A stretch of DNA of 64,000 nucleotides from Prunella strophiata (GCA_036583965.1 JAZBQD010000025.1:14715145-14779144), one strand, 5' to 3'. Positions 1 through 11,751 are shown, counted from the first letter of the stretch. Numbers and translations are program-made. Notes: generated by a model not told the origin, from the letters alone.

Positions 1-317
1 TGGAAACTCTGAGTTCCTGTTTGCAAGGAGGAAGACCTGGGAGAGCCCTGGCAGTGCCAGCTTTGGAGGAGCTGGGTCACAAACCCACTGTGCCAAGGGA
101 AAGATACTCCAGGGGCTGAATAAGAGGCTTGGAGCACGAGGAGCACCTTCAGCTCCCCAGAGGCACTTCCAAAGGCTGGCTGGAGGGAAGAGCCTGGAGC
201 AGGCAGAGCAGGATGCTGAGCAGCAAATACAGGGCAGGGGGGTCAGGCTGTGGCTCTGCCCAGAGCCTGCTGTTCCTAATGGAGCTGGATGAGCCTTTGT
301 GGGGCTGCAGCTCTCCT

Positions 318-877
318 ATCCCCATCCCAGAGCATCCCTGGCAGGATCTCAGGGGCAGTTTCCAGGGTTTCTGCTCTCTGATCCCAGAGAATCCCTGGGA
401 GGATCTCAGGGGGCATTTCCAGGGTTTCTGCTCTCTGATCCCAGAGCATCCCTGGGAGGATCTTGGGGCATTTCCAGGGTTTCTGCTCTCTGATCCTGGA
501 GCATCCCTGGCAGGATCTCAGGGGGCATTCCCAGGGTTTCTGCTCTCTGATCCTGGAGCATCCCTGGCAGGATCTCAGGGGCATTCCCAGGGTTTCTGCT
601 CTCTGATCCTGAAGCATCCCTGGGAGGATCTTGGGGCATTTCCAGGGTTTCTGCTCTCTGATCCTGGAGCATTCCTGGGATGATCTCAGGGGGCATTTCC
701 AGGGTTTCTGCTCTCTGATCCCAGAGAATCCCTGGGAGGATCTTGGGGCATTTCCAGGGTTTCTGCTCTCTGATCCCAGAGAATCCCTGGGAGGATCTTG
801 GGGCATTTCCAGGGTTTCTGCTCTCTGATCCCGGAGCATCCCTGGGAGGATCTCAGGAGGAGTTCCCAGGGTTTCTG
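318..877. repeat. Minisatellite, 9 copies, alternating 55/57 bp units
   Basis: The motif CTCTCTGATC recurs at 374, 431, 486, 543, 599, 654, 711, 766 and 821, giving periods of 55-57 bp. Two unit variants (GGATCTTGGGGCAT and GGATCTCAGGGGGCAT) explain the length difference. The array keeps several frames open on both strands, but nothing suggests it is translated. Confidence 0.95.
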
Positions 878-987
878 CAGCCCTGTCCAGAAAGGTTGGT
901 GAGCTCCTGGCAGCTGAGTGTCAGCTGGGAATTTCCTGAGAGGAAAGCTCACATGCAGCCCCTCTCTGAATGAGGGGTGTGAGGGTT

Positions 988-1148
988 GTACCTTGTGGGA
1001 AAAATAGTAAAGGTAGGAAGAGGCAGAACCCAATCCACCAATTTTTAGGCATTTTTTCAAATAACACACAGGTGAAACTGAAAGGAAATCCCCCTGTTTT
1101 AATGAGAAGCCCTGAGCTTCTCACCTTTACTATTTTTCCCACGGTACC
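988..1148. mobile_element. MITE-like element with about 30-bp terminal inverted repeats
   Basis: A perfect 20-bp inverted repeat (995-1014, GTGGGAAAAATAGTAAAGGT; complement at 1123-1142) lies inside longer imperfect arms that start with GTACC on both outer ends. The roughly 108-bp interior has no coding capacity. Length of about 160 bp with terminal inverted repeats is typical of non-autonomous DNA transposons. I see no clear target-site duplication, although TTAA follows the right end. Confidence 0.55.
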
Positions 1149-2050
1149 TTAAAGGCTTGGAGCCAGGAGGGAGCTGCACATCAGCTCCCAAAACCAGATC
1201 CACGGAGTTATTCACGTGCAGGCTGTGCTCCACATTCCCTGCTCCCACTGCTCAGGCTGTGACAGTGCCCAGATGCCACCTCAGAGCCCAGCATGCCCAG
1301 AAGCCACTCAGTGCCACTCAGAGCCACTGCAGGGCAGCAGGTGGTGGCTCAGGAGAGCCAGGCTGGCTGCCCTGGTGACCTGGATCCCGCTGGCTCCACG
1401 GGGCATTCCCAGGTGTTGGATACCCTGTAAGGTAACCCCTGTTTGCTTTGTGTGGAGGATTTTTTCCCCCCTCTGTAGGATCTGCATTGCAGATGGGTTT
1501 TGCTACGCAAAAGGAAAGCTTCCCTTGCCCAGGGATAATTCCAGAAGCCAAAGCTTGCATTCCCTTCCACTCCCAATGCCACAGTTATTTCTGTGTGCAT
1601 CCTCAGCTCTTTCTGCCCCTCCTGCCTGCTGGAGGTGCAGTGGGTTTGCAGCAGGGGGTGGCCAGGCCCAGCTGAATATTCCAGGCATTGCTTTTGAGAA
1701 GGAAAGCCCTGCCCAGGGCTCAGCAGATGGAGGCAGAGCTCATGTGCACGTTTGACTAAACCTGGTGAGTATCTGGCAGCGCTTTGAGCACTTCCTACGT
1801 TCCCCTGGGATCTGCTGATCCCTGGATTCATGCAGCACTGCTGCAGTGGAGACCTCCCTGCTGCTCCTGCTGCTCCTAACCCTGGCTGGAGCATCATCCA
1901 CAGGGACACAGCTCCTCTGATGGCTGAAGGTAGGACAGATGCCTCTTTGTGTACAGCTGGTGTGCAGGGAACAGGGGCTGCTGTGAATGGGAAATCAAGA
2001 TTGATTCATGAGCAAGAATAAAACCCAAATTGCTCTCATTATGTCTTCTG

Positions 2051-2072
2051 CTTTTTTTTTTTTTTTTTTTTT
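2051..2072. repeat. Poly(T) tract
   Basis: A run of about 20 T bases in otherwise unremarkable intron sequence. It could be a degraded minus-strand poly(A) tail, but no body of a retroposon is recognisable beside it. Confidence 0.8.
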
Positions 2073-2471
2073 GCTTTGCATCTTGCTGTGCTCTGGCAGA
2101 TCCATATGGATGTGCTGTACATACTGCTGGTGGGGATAAGGAAGATGAGTGTTAATTCTGTCCCTGAAAGGAGTGGAGATTTAAATGGCTCTTTAAAATT
2201 TATATGGATACTTGAAAAAAAAAAATATAATCCCTGTGCTGTTCTTGGGAGCTCAGGATTCTGCTCATCTCTGTGGTGCAGGAGGATGATTGTAGCACCA
2301 GGATTGTGCTTGTCAGGTTTGGGGTCCACGTGCTTGTCTGTGCCCCCTTCTGCCAGGGACAGGAGCAGCCAAGGCTTTCTCAGAATTAATTTGGATTTTT
2401 TTTTCCCTTGAAATAGTGGTGCTTAGAGGGTTGTGTTGGAAGCCACTGGGCCTGCCCATAAAAATGTGTGA

Positions 2472-2848
2472 GGGTTTTACTGGGGTTCTCTAGCCCAGAG
2501 AAAAGGAGGCTCAGGGGGACCTTCTGGCCCTGCACAACTCCTGACAGGAGGGTGGACACAGGTGGGGGTCAGGCTCTGCTCCCAGGGAACAGGGACAGGA
2601 ATGAGAGGGAATGGCCTCAAGCTGTGCCAGGGGAGGGTCAGGTTGGACATCAGGAGGAATTTCCTCATGGAAAGGGTGGCCAGGCCTTGGCAGGGGCTGC
2701 CCAGGTGGGTGTTGTAGTCCCCATCCCTGGAGGTGTCCAGGGAAAGCCTGGATGTGGCACTCAGTGCCCTGATCTGGTGGCAAGGTGGCACTGGGCACAG
2801 ATTGGTCCTGATGATCTCAGAGGTCTTTCCAGACTCAATGATTCTGGA
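2472..2848 (+). mobile_element. CR1 LINE 3' fragment
   Basis: It has the usual order of CR1 3' blocks: AGAAAAGGAGGCTCAGGGG, an 'ACAACTCCTGACAGGAGG' block, a 'GATGATCTCAGAGGTCTTTCC' type block and the terminal ATGATTCTG. The element is 5'-truncated, as most CR1 copies are, and lies in sense orientation. Confidence 0.9.
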
Positions 2849-3296
2849 GTTCTGTTGAGTCTGTAACTCTGTGCTGACAGGGAATGGGGAATTAGGAGCA
2901 CAAGGGATGGAGCTGAGCTGCTTTGGGGGTGCTCTGTGGTCCCAAGGACCTGGGGTCTGTCTCCATCCCTCACCTGACAGGAGGGTTGGGTGTATCCAGG
3001 GCACAGAGACCCCTCTGGGAGGGGCTGATGCTCTGTGTGGAGATGCAAACAGCAGCAGAACCAAGCAGGTGTGAACCCACCCCTGCTGGAGGCTGTTCCA
3101 GGGAGGAGCAGGACACAGGTACAGCCCCAGGGCAGGGGCATTGAGCTGGGTGCTCCTTTCCTCCAGCCCCAGTGTCCTTGGAGAAAAAAAGTCCCTCTTC
3201 TGCTCCCAGGAGCCCCAAAATGCTCCTGTGTGTGTGGAGAACATTCTCTCCAGCTGTGCAGCTCCCAGGATCCAACAGATCCTGGCTGCAGGCCTG

Positions 3297-3990
3297 TTCC
3301 CCATGGCAGGGTGAGCAGGCAGGTTTGGATGGGCAGGGGTCATTTTGTGCTCTCCATGGCAGGGTGAGCAGGGAGGTTTGGATGGGCAGGGGTCATTTTG
3401 TGTTCCTCATGTCAGGGTGAGCAGGGAGGTTTGGATGGGCAGGGGTCATTTTGTGCTCTCCATGGCAGGGTGAGCAGGGAGGTTTGGGTGGGCAGGGGTC
3501 ATTTTGTGCTCTCCATGGCAGGGTGAGCAGGCAGGTTTGGATGGGCAGGGGTCATTTTGTGTTCCCCATGGCAGGGTGAGCAGGGAGGTTTGGATGGGCA
3601 GGGGTCATTTTGTGTTCCCCTTGGCAGGGTGAGCAGGGAGGTTTGGATGGGCAGGGGTCATTTTGTGCTCTCCATGGCAGGGTGAGCAGGCAGGTTTGGA
3701 TGGGCAGGGATCATTTTGTGTTCCCCCTGGCAGGGTGAGCAGGCAGGTTTGGATGGGCAGGGGTCATTTTGTGTTCCCCATGGCATGGTGAGCAGGCAGG
3801 TTTGGATGGGCAGGGGTCATTTTGTGCTCTCCATGGCAGGGTGAGCAGGGAGGTTTGGATGGGCAGGGGTCATTTTGTGTTCCCCATGGCAGGGTGAGCA
3901 GGCAGGTTTGGATGGGCAGGGGTCATTTTGTGTTCCTCATGTCAGGGTGAGCAGGGAGGTTTGGATGGGCAGGGGTCATTTTGTGTTCCC
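3297..3990. repeat. Minisatellite, exact 53-bp period, 13 copies
   Basis: The landmark CATTTTGTG starts at 3341, 3394, 3447, 3500, 3553, 3606, 3659, 3712, 3765, 3818, 3871, 3924 and 3977, which is exactly 53 bp every time with no indel. Units share GGGTGAGCAGG(C/G)AGGTTTGGATGGGCAGGGGT. Variation is limited to substitutions such as CCATGGC/TCATGTC and GCAGG/GGAGG, so the array looks young or homogenised. Confidence 0.97.
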
Positions 3991-4101
3991 TTTTGAAGCT
4001 GGAGCAATTGCTGGGAGAGAGGAGCCCTGGAGCAGCTGGAGTGGAACCACAATCACACCATTCTCCAGCTCTTTGAAATCACTATTTCTGCTATAATACA
4101 G

Positions 4102-4155
4102 ACATAGAATCATTCAGGTTGGAAAAGTCCTTCAGAATCATTGAATCCAACCATT
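4102..4155 (-). mobile_element. CR1 LINE extreme 3' end
   Basis: The minus-strand CR1 tail is recognisable from ATAGAATCATTCAGGTTGG followed by the 'CCTTCAGAATCATTGAATCCAACC' type block. Only about 50 bp remain. Confidence 0.75.
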
Positions 4156-4249
4156 AATGGCTTTGATCTAATAACAGTATAGCAGGGCAAGGACTTGGGT
4201 GCTGATGAGGGGGGCACTTCTGGCTCAGCAGAGCAGTTTCTTTGTGGGT

Positions 4250-4592
4250 TTCACATTCCCTGAACCTGAGAGAAGCAGAGAACAGAATGACCAAAGCAAT
4301 TCTTGTCTCATCTGCTGCTCCTGTGTTGTGCACAAGTGGAATGCATTCTGGAAGATTGTTTACCTGAAGGGATTGCTTGATTGGGTTCTGGTGATGGTGT
4401 TTTGATTCATTGACCAATTGGATCCATGTGTGTCAGGAGACAGTCACGAGATTTTGTGCAGTTTGGTTCTTGTTCAGTTTCAGTTTAGATGTAGTGTAAT
4501 ATAGTATAGAAGAAATAGTATAATAAAGTAATTAATTAGCCTTCTGATAACATGGAGTCCTGCTCATCATTCTTCCTGCCTGTCAGGCACAA
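4250..4592 (+). mobile_element. Solo LTR of an avian endogenous retrovirus
   Basis: It resembles songbird solo LTRs that I recall: a CATTGACCAATTGGATCCA block, a TAGTATAATAAAGTAATTA stretch with a poly(A) signal AATAAA at 4522-4527, then GCCTTCTGATAACATGGAGT and the tail 'CTCATCATTCTTCCTGCCTG'. No gag, pol or env sequence adjoins it. The boundaries are approximate. Confidence 0.6.
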
Positions 4593-4929
4593 ATAACACT
4601 GATAGTTTCTTCACTTGCATTTCTCTTTTGATTTCCATAAACACTTGTTTGTAGTGAATTCCTCAGCATGGCAGCTGGGTGAAGGGTGATGGGGGGAGAG
4701 GCTGCTGTGCTCTGGGTGCTCCATGCCCCAGAGGGAGCTGTGCTTCCCCAAGCAGCCTGGCAGATGCCATCCTGCATTGACCTACTTTTGGGAGAGGAGC
4801 AGGAGTGCTGGGAGAGCTGTGTCTGTAGGCAGCTCTGGGATGAGAGCAGCAAGGAATGGCTCAAACACGCTGCTGGAAAATGCTGTGAAGGCTCTGGGGG
4901 CCAGGAATGGGAGACTGGCATGGGAATGT

Positions 4930-5810
4930 CTTGGTTTGAAAAGAAAGGTGGCTGCTAAGGAAGGCAGGAGCCTCCCCTGAAATGGAAAATGTAATCCCCC
5001 TCCCTCTGAATTGTTATAATTTTGAAATTAAGGAGCTCTCAGGCAAAGATATGGGAGTAGGAATAACAGTTCTTTATTAGGGAAGAAAATAAAAATTAAA
5101 TCAAGATGCAGTAATACAAAACAACCCTGCCAGAGTCAGAATCTGACCTGGCACCCTGTGGGTCAGGGTGGTGGCACAGTCCCATGCCATGGGGGCTGCA
5201 GCCCTCCTGCAGTGCCAGGGCTGGTTCTGCTGGAGCAGGGATCCTGCACAAGGGGGGAGTTTTCCTCTGCAGCTCCAGGGCTGCTGCAGATGGGCCTGCT
5301 CTCCCTCTGGGAATGCAGAGGAGAAGAAAGCTGCTCCTCTGGGAATGCAGCAGTGGGCAAAGGCTGCTGTGCTGTTCCAGGGTCAGATTCTATCCAGGCA
5401 GGAATGCTTGGCTCCTGCCCTGGGCAGAGCATCTCCCAGTGGGATGATGGAATTTGATCAGCCATGCAGGGACACTCACTGGCCCATTAACAGAAGTTAA
5501 TTAATAATTAATGGCCCATGAACAGAAGGTCTCCTGGAGGGAGGATTGACTGTGGGAGAGATAAAGAAAACTGCCCAATGAACAGAGATAACTGCCCCAG
5601 CTCTGACAGATGGGAACAGAATCCACAGCCCCAGCTACATCTTCCAACCTAAAACAGAATCTCTGCCCCTCTGAGAATTCCTTCTTTAGGAATCTCTCCC
5701 CTTTTATGAATTCCTGCTTTGGAGCATGTGCCTGAGAAGTCTGGCTGTGACCAGTCACCATCATGGAGTGTAACACGTGCAAAATACACCCTCAGTTCTG
5801 AGGGAATTCT
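4930..5810 (-). mobile_element. Probable solo LTR(s), minus strand
   Basis: A reverse-complement poly(A) signal (TTTATT at 5073-5078) is followed by CTGACCTGGCACCCTGTGGG and, further right, by AT-rich segments and a TTTTATGAATT TATA-like site near 5700. The layout is that of a minus-strand retroviral LTR, possibly two related pieces joined. No retroviral protein is readable. The edges are uncertain. Confidence 0.45.
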
Positions 5811-6184
5811 GGTACTAAACTGGGATTAAAGCTGGGATTAAATCCCCAAAGAATCACTGTTGGTTCAGCATTCCTTGGGAGGGAAAAGCATTGCTGTGTA
5901 GCCAGATCTCCTGGAAATCAAAGCTATTTCCAGAGTGGAGAGACTTCCATGTGTCCTGAAGTGAAGGAAACCTGTGGTGGCTTTTTGACCCACAGACCAT
6001 AACCTAATCTGATAATGACAAATCTGATGCCCAAAAGAAAGCAATTTTTTTCTGGGAAAGGAGGATAAAACCCACTGCAGGGACTGCCTGTTTTCCCAGG
6101 AAGATGAAAATAGGAAGCAGTGCTTTATTGGAGCTTTGGAGCAGTTCTTAGTGAGAAAAACACGTTCACTCTCCTGTGAAAATG

Positions 6185-6715
6185 TAAAAAGTTTAATGAA
6201 GAACAGTAGGAGACAAGGAGCATAGAGCAAAGGTTATTATGGCCAGGTGCATCTTGGCACAGAACCAATCCCCTGTTATCTTGGGGGATACCCCTTAAAT
6301 ACCTTTTAATTACATCAGCCTGTTGCATATTTACAGACCCTTATGCATAGTGAACTTTTCTCCAAACTACATGTTCCAAGAACTGTTTAGCACATCTCCT
6401 CCTCAGTTCCACCTTTTTAGAGCATGCAGATTCCTTGGTTGTGGTTTTAGTCCTTTTTTTATCACCTCTAAATTTTGGGCCTTGGCCCACACTGCCTTCA
6501 GAGGTTGAGTGCTGATGGCTGGCAGATCTGTCCAGGTGTCCTCATCCTGTGTTCACTGGATGTTATCCCATCCAAGCAGGCAATTTAACACTAGCACACT
6601 TCTATCAGCTATTTCACTAAGCTTAATTAACAACAGAAATAAAAACTATATCTTTATAACAAAGTTACCTTAACATTACACATATAAAAGCCATTTTAAT
6701 ATAACATTAGCATGC
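6185..6715 (-). mobile_element. LTR-like AT-rich repeat, minus strand
   Basis: The stretch has the feel of an avian LTR read in reverse: an ATTAAA signal (reverse of TTTAAT) near 6193, a CTTAAATACCTTTTAATTAC segment, and a right half rich in TTAACATTACACATATAAAA. No terminal duplication is visible and the family is not identified. Confidence 0.35.
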
Positions 6716-6911
6716 TCTTCTCTGGAGATGATGACTAAAGAGAGGGAAAAAAGAGGCAGGTTCTGTTAAATAACATTTCTCCTCCTGCATCTCCTGCCTG
6801 TGTTTCTCCATTGCAGGATTCTGGGCTGTGCTGTTTTCCTCCACATCTGCTGCTGGGAATGCTTTTGGGAGCTGGGCTGGGCTGTGGTTTGGGGAGTGCG
6901 TGGGAGGAGTT

Positions 6912-6997
6912 GAGCTGAGCTGAGCTGAGCTGGGCTGGGTTGAGCTGGGCTGGGCTGGGCTGGGCTGGGCTGGGCTGGGCTGGGCTGGGCTGGGCTG
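6912..6997. repeat. (GGGCT)n pentamer microsatellite
   Basis: The run goes from GAGCT repeats into about 11 nearly uninterrupted GGGCT units. The G-rich strand has the spacing of short G-tracts that can form G-quadruplexes. Confidence 0.95.
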
Positions 6998-9169
6998 GTG
7001 GCTCCACGTGGGTGTGGGGGGTGGTTTCTGTGCTGCCTGTTCTGCTGTCTCAGGTTTGGATGTTAGGTCAGAGTGAGGGGTTGTCCATGCTTGGATCAGC
7101 CTGGGAAGGTGGGGAATGTGTCCTTGCTCCTGAGCAGGAGCACCTGGACAGGGCTCAGGAGATCCCTGGCCCAGCTTGGGGGGAGGAAAGGAGCCCTGCA
7201 GAGCTGTCAGCTCCTTTCTCCTGAGGAATCCAGTCAATCCAGAGTTATTAACAAAGGGATAATTACTCACCCAGGACTCTGCTCCTCCCTGCCTGGTTCT
7301 GTCACACCCTGGGGGCCTGGCACCCCTGTGACACCCTGACAGGCTGATGGGACAAAAGCTTTTTTCTCCAGAGCTTGGACAGGAGAGGCTGTGTGTGATG
7401 TGGATTTCCTGGGAAACCAGGGCTGATTGGGAAGCAGCTGGGTGGGTGAGCAGCAGGTGGGATGGTTCCAGTGGGCATCCACACACTGGGAAAACAAATT
7501 TTCCCAATTCTCTGGTGTTTTGGCTGAGCACAGCTCACATCATCTCACTCCCATTCTGCCTGTCCCAGGCTGTGTCCCCTCCTGGGCTGGTCCCTGTGTC
7601 CCTCAATGCCTTCTCCTTCATGATCCTCTTCTTCAAGCTCTTACAGTCCAAACTGCTCCTGTAAATCACTGGGCAGTTTGTTCCTCTTTAGAACAGGAAG
7701 GACTTCTGCTAACAAGGCAACAGGAGTTTTTATTAATGTAGTTAATTCCAGAGAGCTCAGCAGGGATGATGTGACAGCTTCTAATAAAAACACCCCTGAT
7801 GAGAGTGGGCAATGGCTTGTTTGGACCTTGTTTCCATGTTTGGAATCCATGATCTTGGAGGTCTTCTCCAACCTGAGCAATTTGGTTTGTCACCTCTCAG
7901 CCCCTCAGTGCCTTCCTGGAGCCCTCATGAAAAGGTCCAGTTCCTCCCTGTGCTCCTTCCAGGGAGGGGTCAGGCACAGATAATGGCTGGAAAAAGGATC
8001 AAACTCCAATTTTGCAGGACCCCCCTCCAAGATTTTGTTTTATTTTGGGTGATGTTTCCTATACAGAAGCCAGTTGGAGTAAAAGCACTTGAAAGAATGC
8101 ATCTCCCCTGTCCTTCAGTGACAAGTGGCACATGGTTTGGCTCTGTTTCCAGGGATTTTCTGGCAATGTTGGAGTTAGGGGGGCAAACAGGGAAGGAGAT
8201 TCAAACATGCACCTTCAGGAGCATTTTCCTGTTACTCTGCCTAACTTTTAGGGGATTTTGGAGGACTGGGACTTCAAACTGCTCTACTGTGGCCAAGCAG
8301 CAGGAGTGCACAGGGGCTGCTCAACCCTCCCTGTAACACTCAGGACATTTTTGAGCAGCACAATCATCATTTCCAAGAGATGGCTCAGAACTGTGGGACA
8401 CCACCTTGGGGAGAATTCAACCTGCAGGTGTAGTTTAGTGCCTCTCCTCTTATTTATTTTCTGTCCCCAGTTTCTAAACCCAGGCTGGGTTCTGGTCAGG
8501 ACATAGAGGGTGAATCTCTGATCTGAGATCAGAGGCTTTATAAATAACTTTATAAATCATTTTCATTGGTGATTTTGCAGCTCTGTTGTTGAGGTTGCAG
8601 CTCATTTGTTGTTGAGGTGGGTGGTTCTGATCCAAACCACTCCCCAGGGCTCAGTGACAGCTTTGGAAAGGCTTGGCATTAATTGTGGTCAGTTTTTGGT
8701 GTGGCTAGTAGAGGGCAGAAATGGCAAGTGAGACCTGACTGACAAATACTAATGCCTGAATATCCCAATATTCATGATCCTCTTTTCCAAGCTCCATCAA
8801 CTTGGAAAACTTCCATCATCTAAGCTGATGGAAGTGTTTCCTTTAATCCTTGTGGGTCTGGAAGCTGTGCCTGGACCCACTCAGATAGTGCTCTGAAAAT
8901 GAAATTCAGCCATGCTTGGAGGTAAGAACATTGTGAGCATTTCCTGGGCCTGGGGTTGGAAGCTCTGAGCTGGGGAGGATTGAACTGGTTTTAACTCTTA
9001 TCCTGATTTCTCCATGTGGGAGCTTTGAGCTGGAAGGCTGAAGCCTTCAGCATGGAATGGTGGCATCCAGTCAGTCCCAACCTGTGTTATTTGGGATGTC
9101 ACAACCTCTGTTCCATTTAAGCTCCTGAGTCAGGGTTCTCTTTAATTTTATTTTGCTTGTGGGACAATC

Positions 9170-9310
9170 TTATATAAAGATAAGATAAAATTTATAAAAT
9201 AATATATAATATATAATTTTATATTTATATTTATACAACTATAAAATTAATATAAAATATATTTATATAAAATATATAAAGATATAAAGATAAGATATCT
9301 AAAGATAAGA
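9170..9310. repeat. AT-rich low-complexity tract
   Basis: Short TATAAA/ATATAT units recur over about 130 bp, and an AAGATAAGAT motif stands at both edges (about 9178 and 9303). Confidence 0.8.
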
Positions 9311-9544
9311 TTGTCTTCTGTGAGCTCCTGGGTGTGGAGCACCTCAAGGAGTTTCTGCTTCAGGGTTCTCAAACCCTTGACAGGAGAGTGGCCCCTGGGT
9401 GTCCCCAAGGTTGTGTCAGCACTGATGTGCTCCTGGAAGCTGGCTTGGGATGTTCTGCTGCTTCCATGAGCTTCTGCCTCAGTGTCTTCACAGAGCAGGG
9501 AGTGCAGGGCCAGGGGGTAGTGGTGAGCTCTGCAGGGCTGGGTT

Positions 9545-9602
9545 AATGGTTGGGCTCCGTGATCTTGGAGCTTTTCCAGCCTTCATGATTCTGTGATCTC
9601 TG
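9545..9602 (+). mobile_element. CR1 LINE 3' end remnant
   Basis: The terminal CR1 blocks (TGATCTTGGAGCTTTTCCAG, then CATGATTCTGTGATC) are present in sense orientation. Related sequence may extend left to about 9488. Confidence 0.65.
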
Positions 9603-9914
9603 TCTAAAAACTCAGCTTAGTTTCCAGAAGTGTGGAGATTTGGAAGTAGAAGGAGTGAGGGAGCTGGAGGACATCAGGAGGTCTCCTCACCAGCAGCAAG
9701 TGCTATTTTGGAGGCTCAGTCTCTCCACCAGAAAGTGGCTCTAAGTGGCTCTAAGCCATTTCCTGGTGGCCCCAGGCAGCACCTCCTTTTCCAGACCTCC
9801 AGCAGTGAGCCTTTGTTCCTGCACAAGGCTGCAGGAGTCTGAGCTGGGCTTGGTGACTGGCACACTCTGAAAAGACCACTCAGATGGCTGGGAATTAAAA
9901 ATGAGATCCTGTGT

Positions 9915-10188
9915 TTTAAACTCAGTGCAGATTCCAGGTGTTAAACTCAGCACAAATTCCAGGTGTTAAACTCTGCTCAGCACAGATTCCAGGTGTTAAA
10001 CTCAACTCAGCACAGATTCCAGATGTTAAACCCAGCACAGATTCCAGGTGTTAAACTCAACTCAGGACAAATTCCAGATGTTAAACTCAGCACAGATTCC
10101 AGGTGTTGAGCTCAACTCAGCACCAAATTCCAGGTGTTAAAATCAGCAGAGATTCCAGATACTAAACTCAGCACAGATTCCAGGTGCC
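9915..10188. repeat. Degenerate minisatellite, about 25-36 bp units
   Basis: About ten units of the type TTAAACTCAGCACAGATTCC plus AGGTG or AGATG are present, some with an extra CTCAACTCAG insert that lengthens the unit to about 35 bp. Copies differ by substitutions and small indels. Confidence 0.9.
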
Positions 10189-10369
10189 AGGGGTGGCCTC
10201 CTGCTCTGTTTCTGGGACAGATGCTCACCAGGCCTCTGGGATGAAGGGAGGGCAGCTGGGTTTGTGCTTCCAAAGGCCCTCCATGCCATGAAGGGAATTC
10301 CTTTCCATGCTTTCCATCCTTTCCAAGGGAATGTGTGATGAGCCCTGGTCAGTGAGAGTGATGCTCAGG

Positions 10370-10690
10370 AAATAAGGGACTGCTCCAGTGTGGGAGGATA
10401 GGTTGTGGAAGAGTGGGAGATGGTTTCACCCCTAAGGAGTTGCAGCTGGACTAACTACCAAAGATTAGGACCAGGCCTACCCTCAATAGGCCACAGAGAT
10501 AGCTAATGAGACTAAGTGGTGTAAAAGGGGTGGGCTGGGAAGGCAAGAGATGAACAAGAGTCAGCAGTGCTGTGGTGAAGAGAGAAGGAGTCAGCTTTGT
10601 GAGGACCTAGCCATAACAGAAGGTATGAGAATTTTTGCAACAAAATAACATCTCGGGACTTTTTGGCACAACTGGTGACTTTGTCTGTGT
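10370..10690 (+). mobile_element. Probable solo LTR, plus strand
   Basis: The blocks TTTCACCCCTAAGGAGTTGC, GTGTAAAAGGGGTGGGCTGG (TATA-like) and AACAAGAGTCAGCAGTGCTG resemble an avian retroviral LTR that I recall from songbird genomes. The body ends near CAACAAAATAACATC. There are no adjoining viral genes. The family assignment is from memory. Confidence 0.5.
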
Positions 10691-11627
10691 CACTAATGAC
10701 ACTCCAGAGCATTGGCCAGGCTTGTGGAAGCAACCTTCATTCTGCCTCTGCCTCCCTGGGAGCCTGGGCTGCCTTTGCTCCCTCCCCTGGGGCATTTTGG
10801 GAAATGAGAGTTTGCAGTAAGTGCCCCTGCTCCTTTGGCCCATCTCTGGGGGAAGCTGAGCTGCAGGGAAACATGGAGCAGAAAGCTGCTCTTGGGTGGG
10901 AGCATCAGATTGTAAATGTACTCCTGGGCCACTCTGGGGAAGGGAAAGGTGGGTGGGTGGGATTGGTGCTGCCTTTGTCCCATGGGGTCACACCACATGG
11001 TGCTGGAGCACGAGACCCTGAGCTGCCTCTGGAAATACTGCACTGTGCAGGATCCTCCTAAATTCCTGCAACTTTTAAACCCTTGGCTGTGTGTCTCTTG
11101 TTTTCCAGCAGCATTCCCAGTGAGGGAGCTGGATTTCTGTCATTTGTTCTCCCTTAAGCCAACCAGAACTTCATCCTGCTCCTTTTTGGGGTCTGTTTTA
11201 TTCTGTGCCATTCAGGCAGGTTCCAAGCCTTATTCCCACACTGAATAATGCAGCTCTGTGAGCTCACAAAATCCATCCTGTTGGAATCACTCAGAGTTGG
11301 AGGCTCTGTGGCTTGCAGCAGTGTGTACAGTGTGTTGGTAGATGACTTAAATGCTCCTGAAGGGCTCTTTTTCTAGGTCACTCCTATATGAAGCTGATAA
11401 AACTGGCTCTGTGTGACCCATGTGTCACTGCTGTACCCACAGCCCTTCACTCAAGGTGCCTTTCCACTGTGATCCTGCCTTCTGGAAGCAGTTTTTAGAA
11501 TCTATTTCAGGAGCTTTATCCCAGAACTTGCTGTTCCTGAGGGTTCCTGGGAGAGCCCAGGTGACTCTGGCACACCTGAGAGCTCTGAAGCTCAGCAAGA
11601 CCTGGGAAGAGGTCTCATCCACCCCCA

Positions 11628-11745
11628 TGGAATTATTTAGGTTGGGAAAGCCCTCTGAGATCATTGAGACCAACCATTCCTGCAGCACTGCCCAGGCCAC
11701 CACTGACCCATGTCCCCAAGTGCCACATCCACATGGCTTTTAAAT
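11628..11745 (-). mobile_element. CR1 LINE 3' fragment (left half of an inverted pair)
   Basis: A minus-strand CR1 end with AATTATTTAGGTTGGGAAAG, GAGATCATTGAGACCAACC and TGTCCCCAAGTGCCACATCC. It is followed within about 10 bp by a plus-strand CR1 copy. Confidence 0.85.
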
Positions 11746-11751
11746 GGTGGC

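Noticed and set aside
6707..7531. 274-codon minus-strand open frame containing a (PAQPS)n run
   Set aside because: The run is the (GGGCT)n microsatellite read in reverse. No homology.
7845..7890. Possible CR1 terminus (ATCCATGATCTTGGAGGTCT)
   Set aside because: Only about 45 bp with weak similarity. Too short to list as a separate element.
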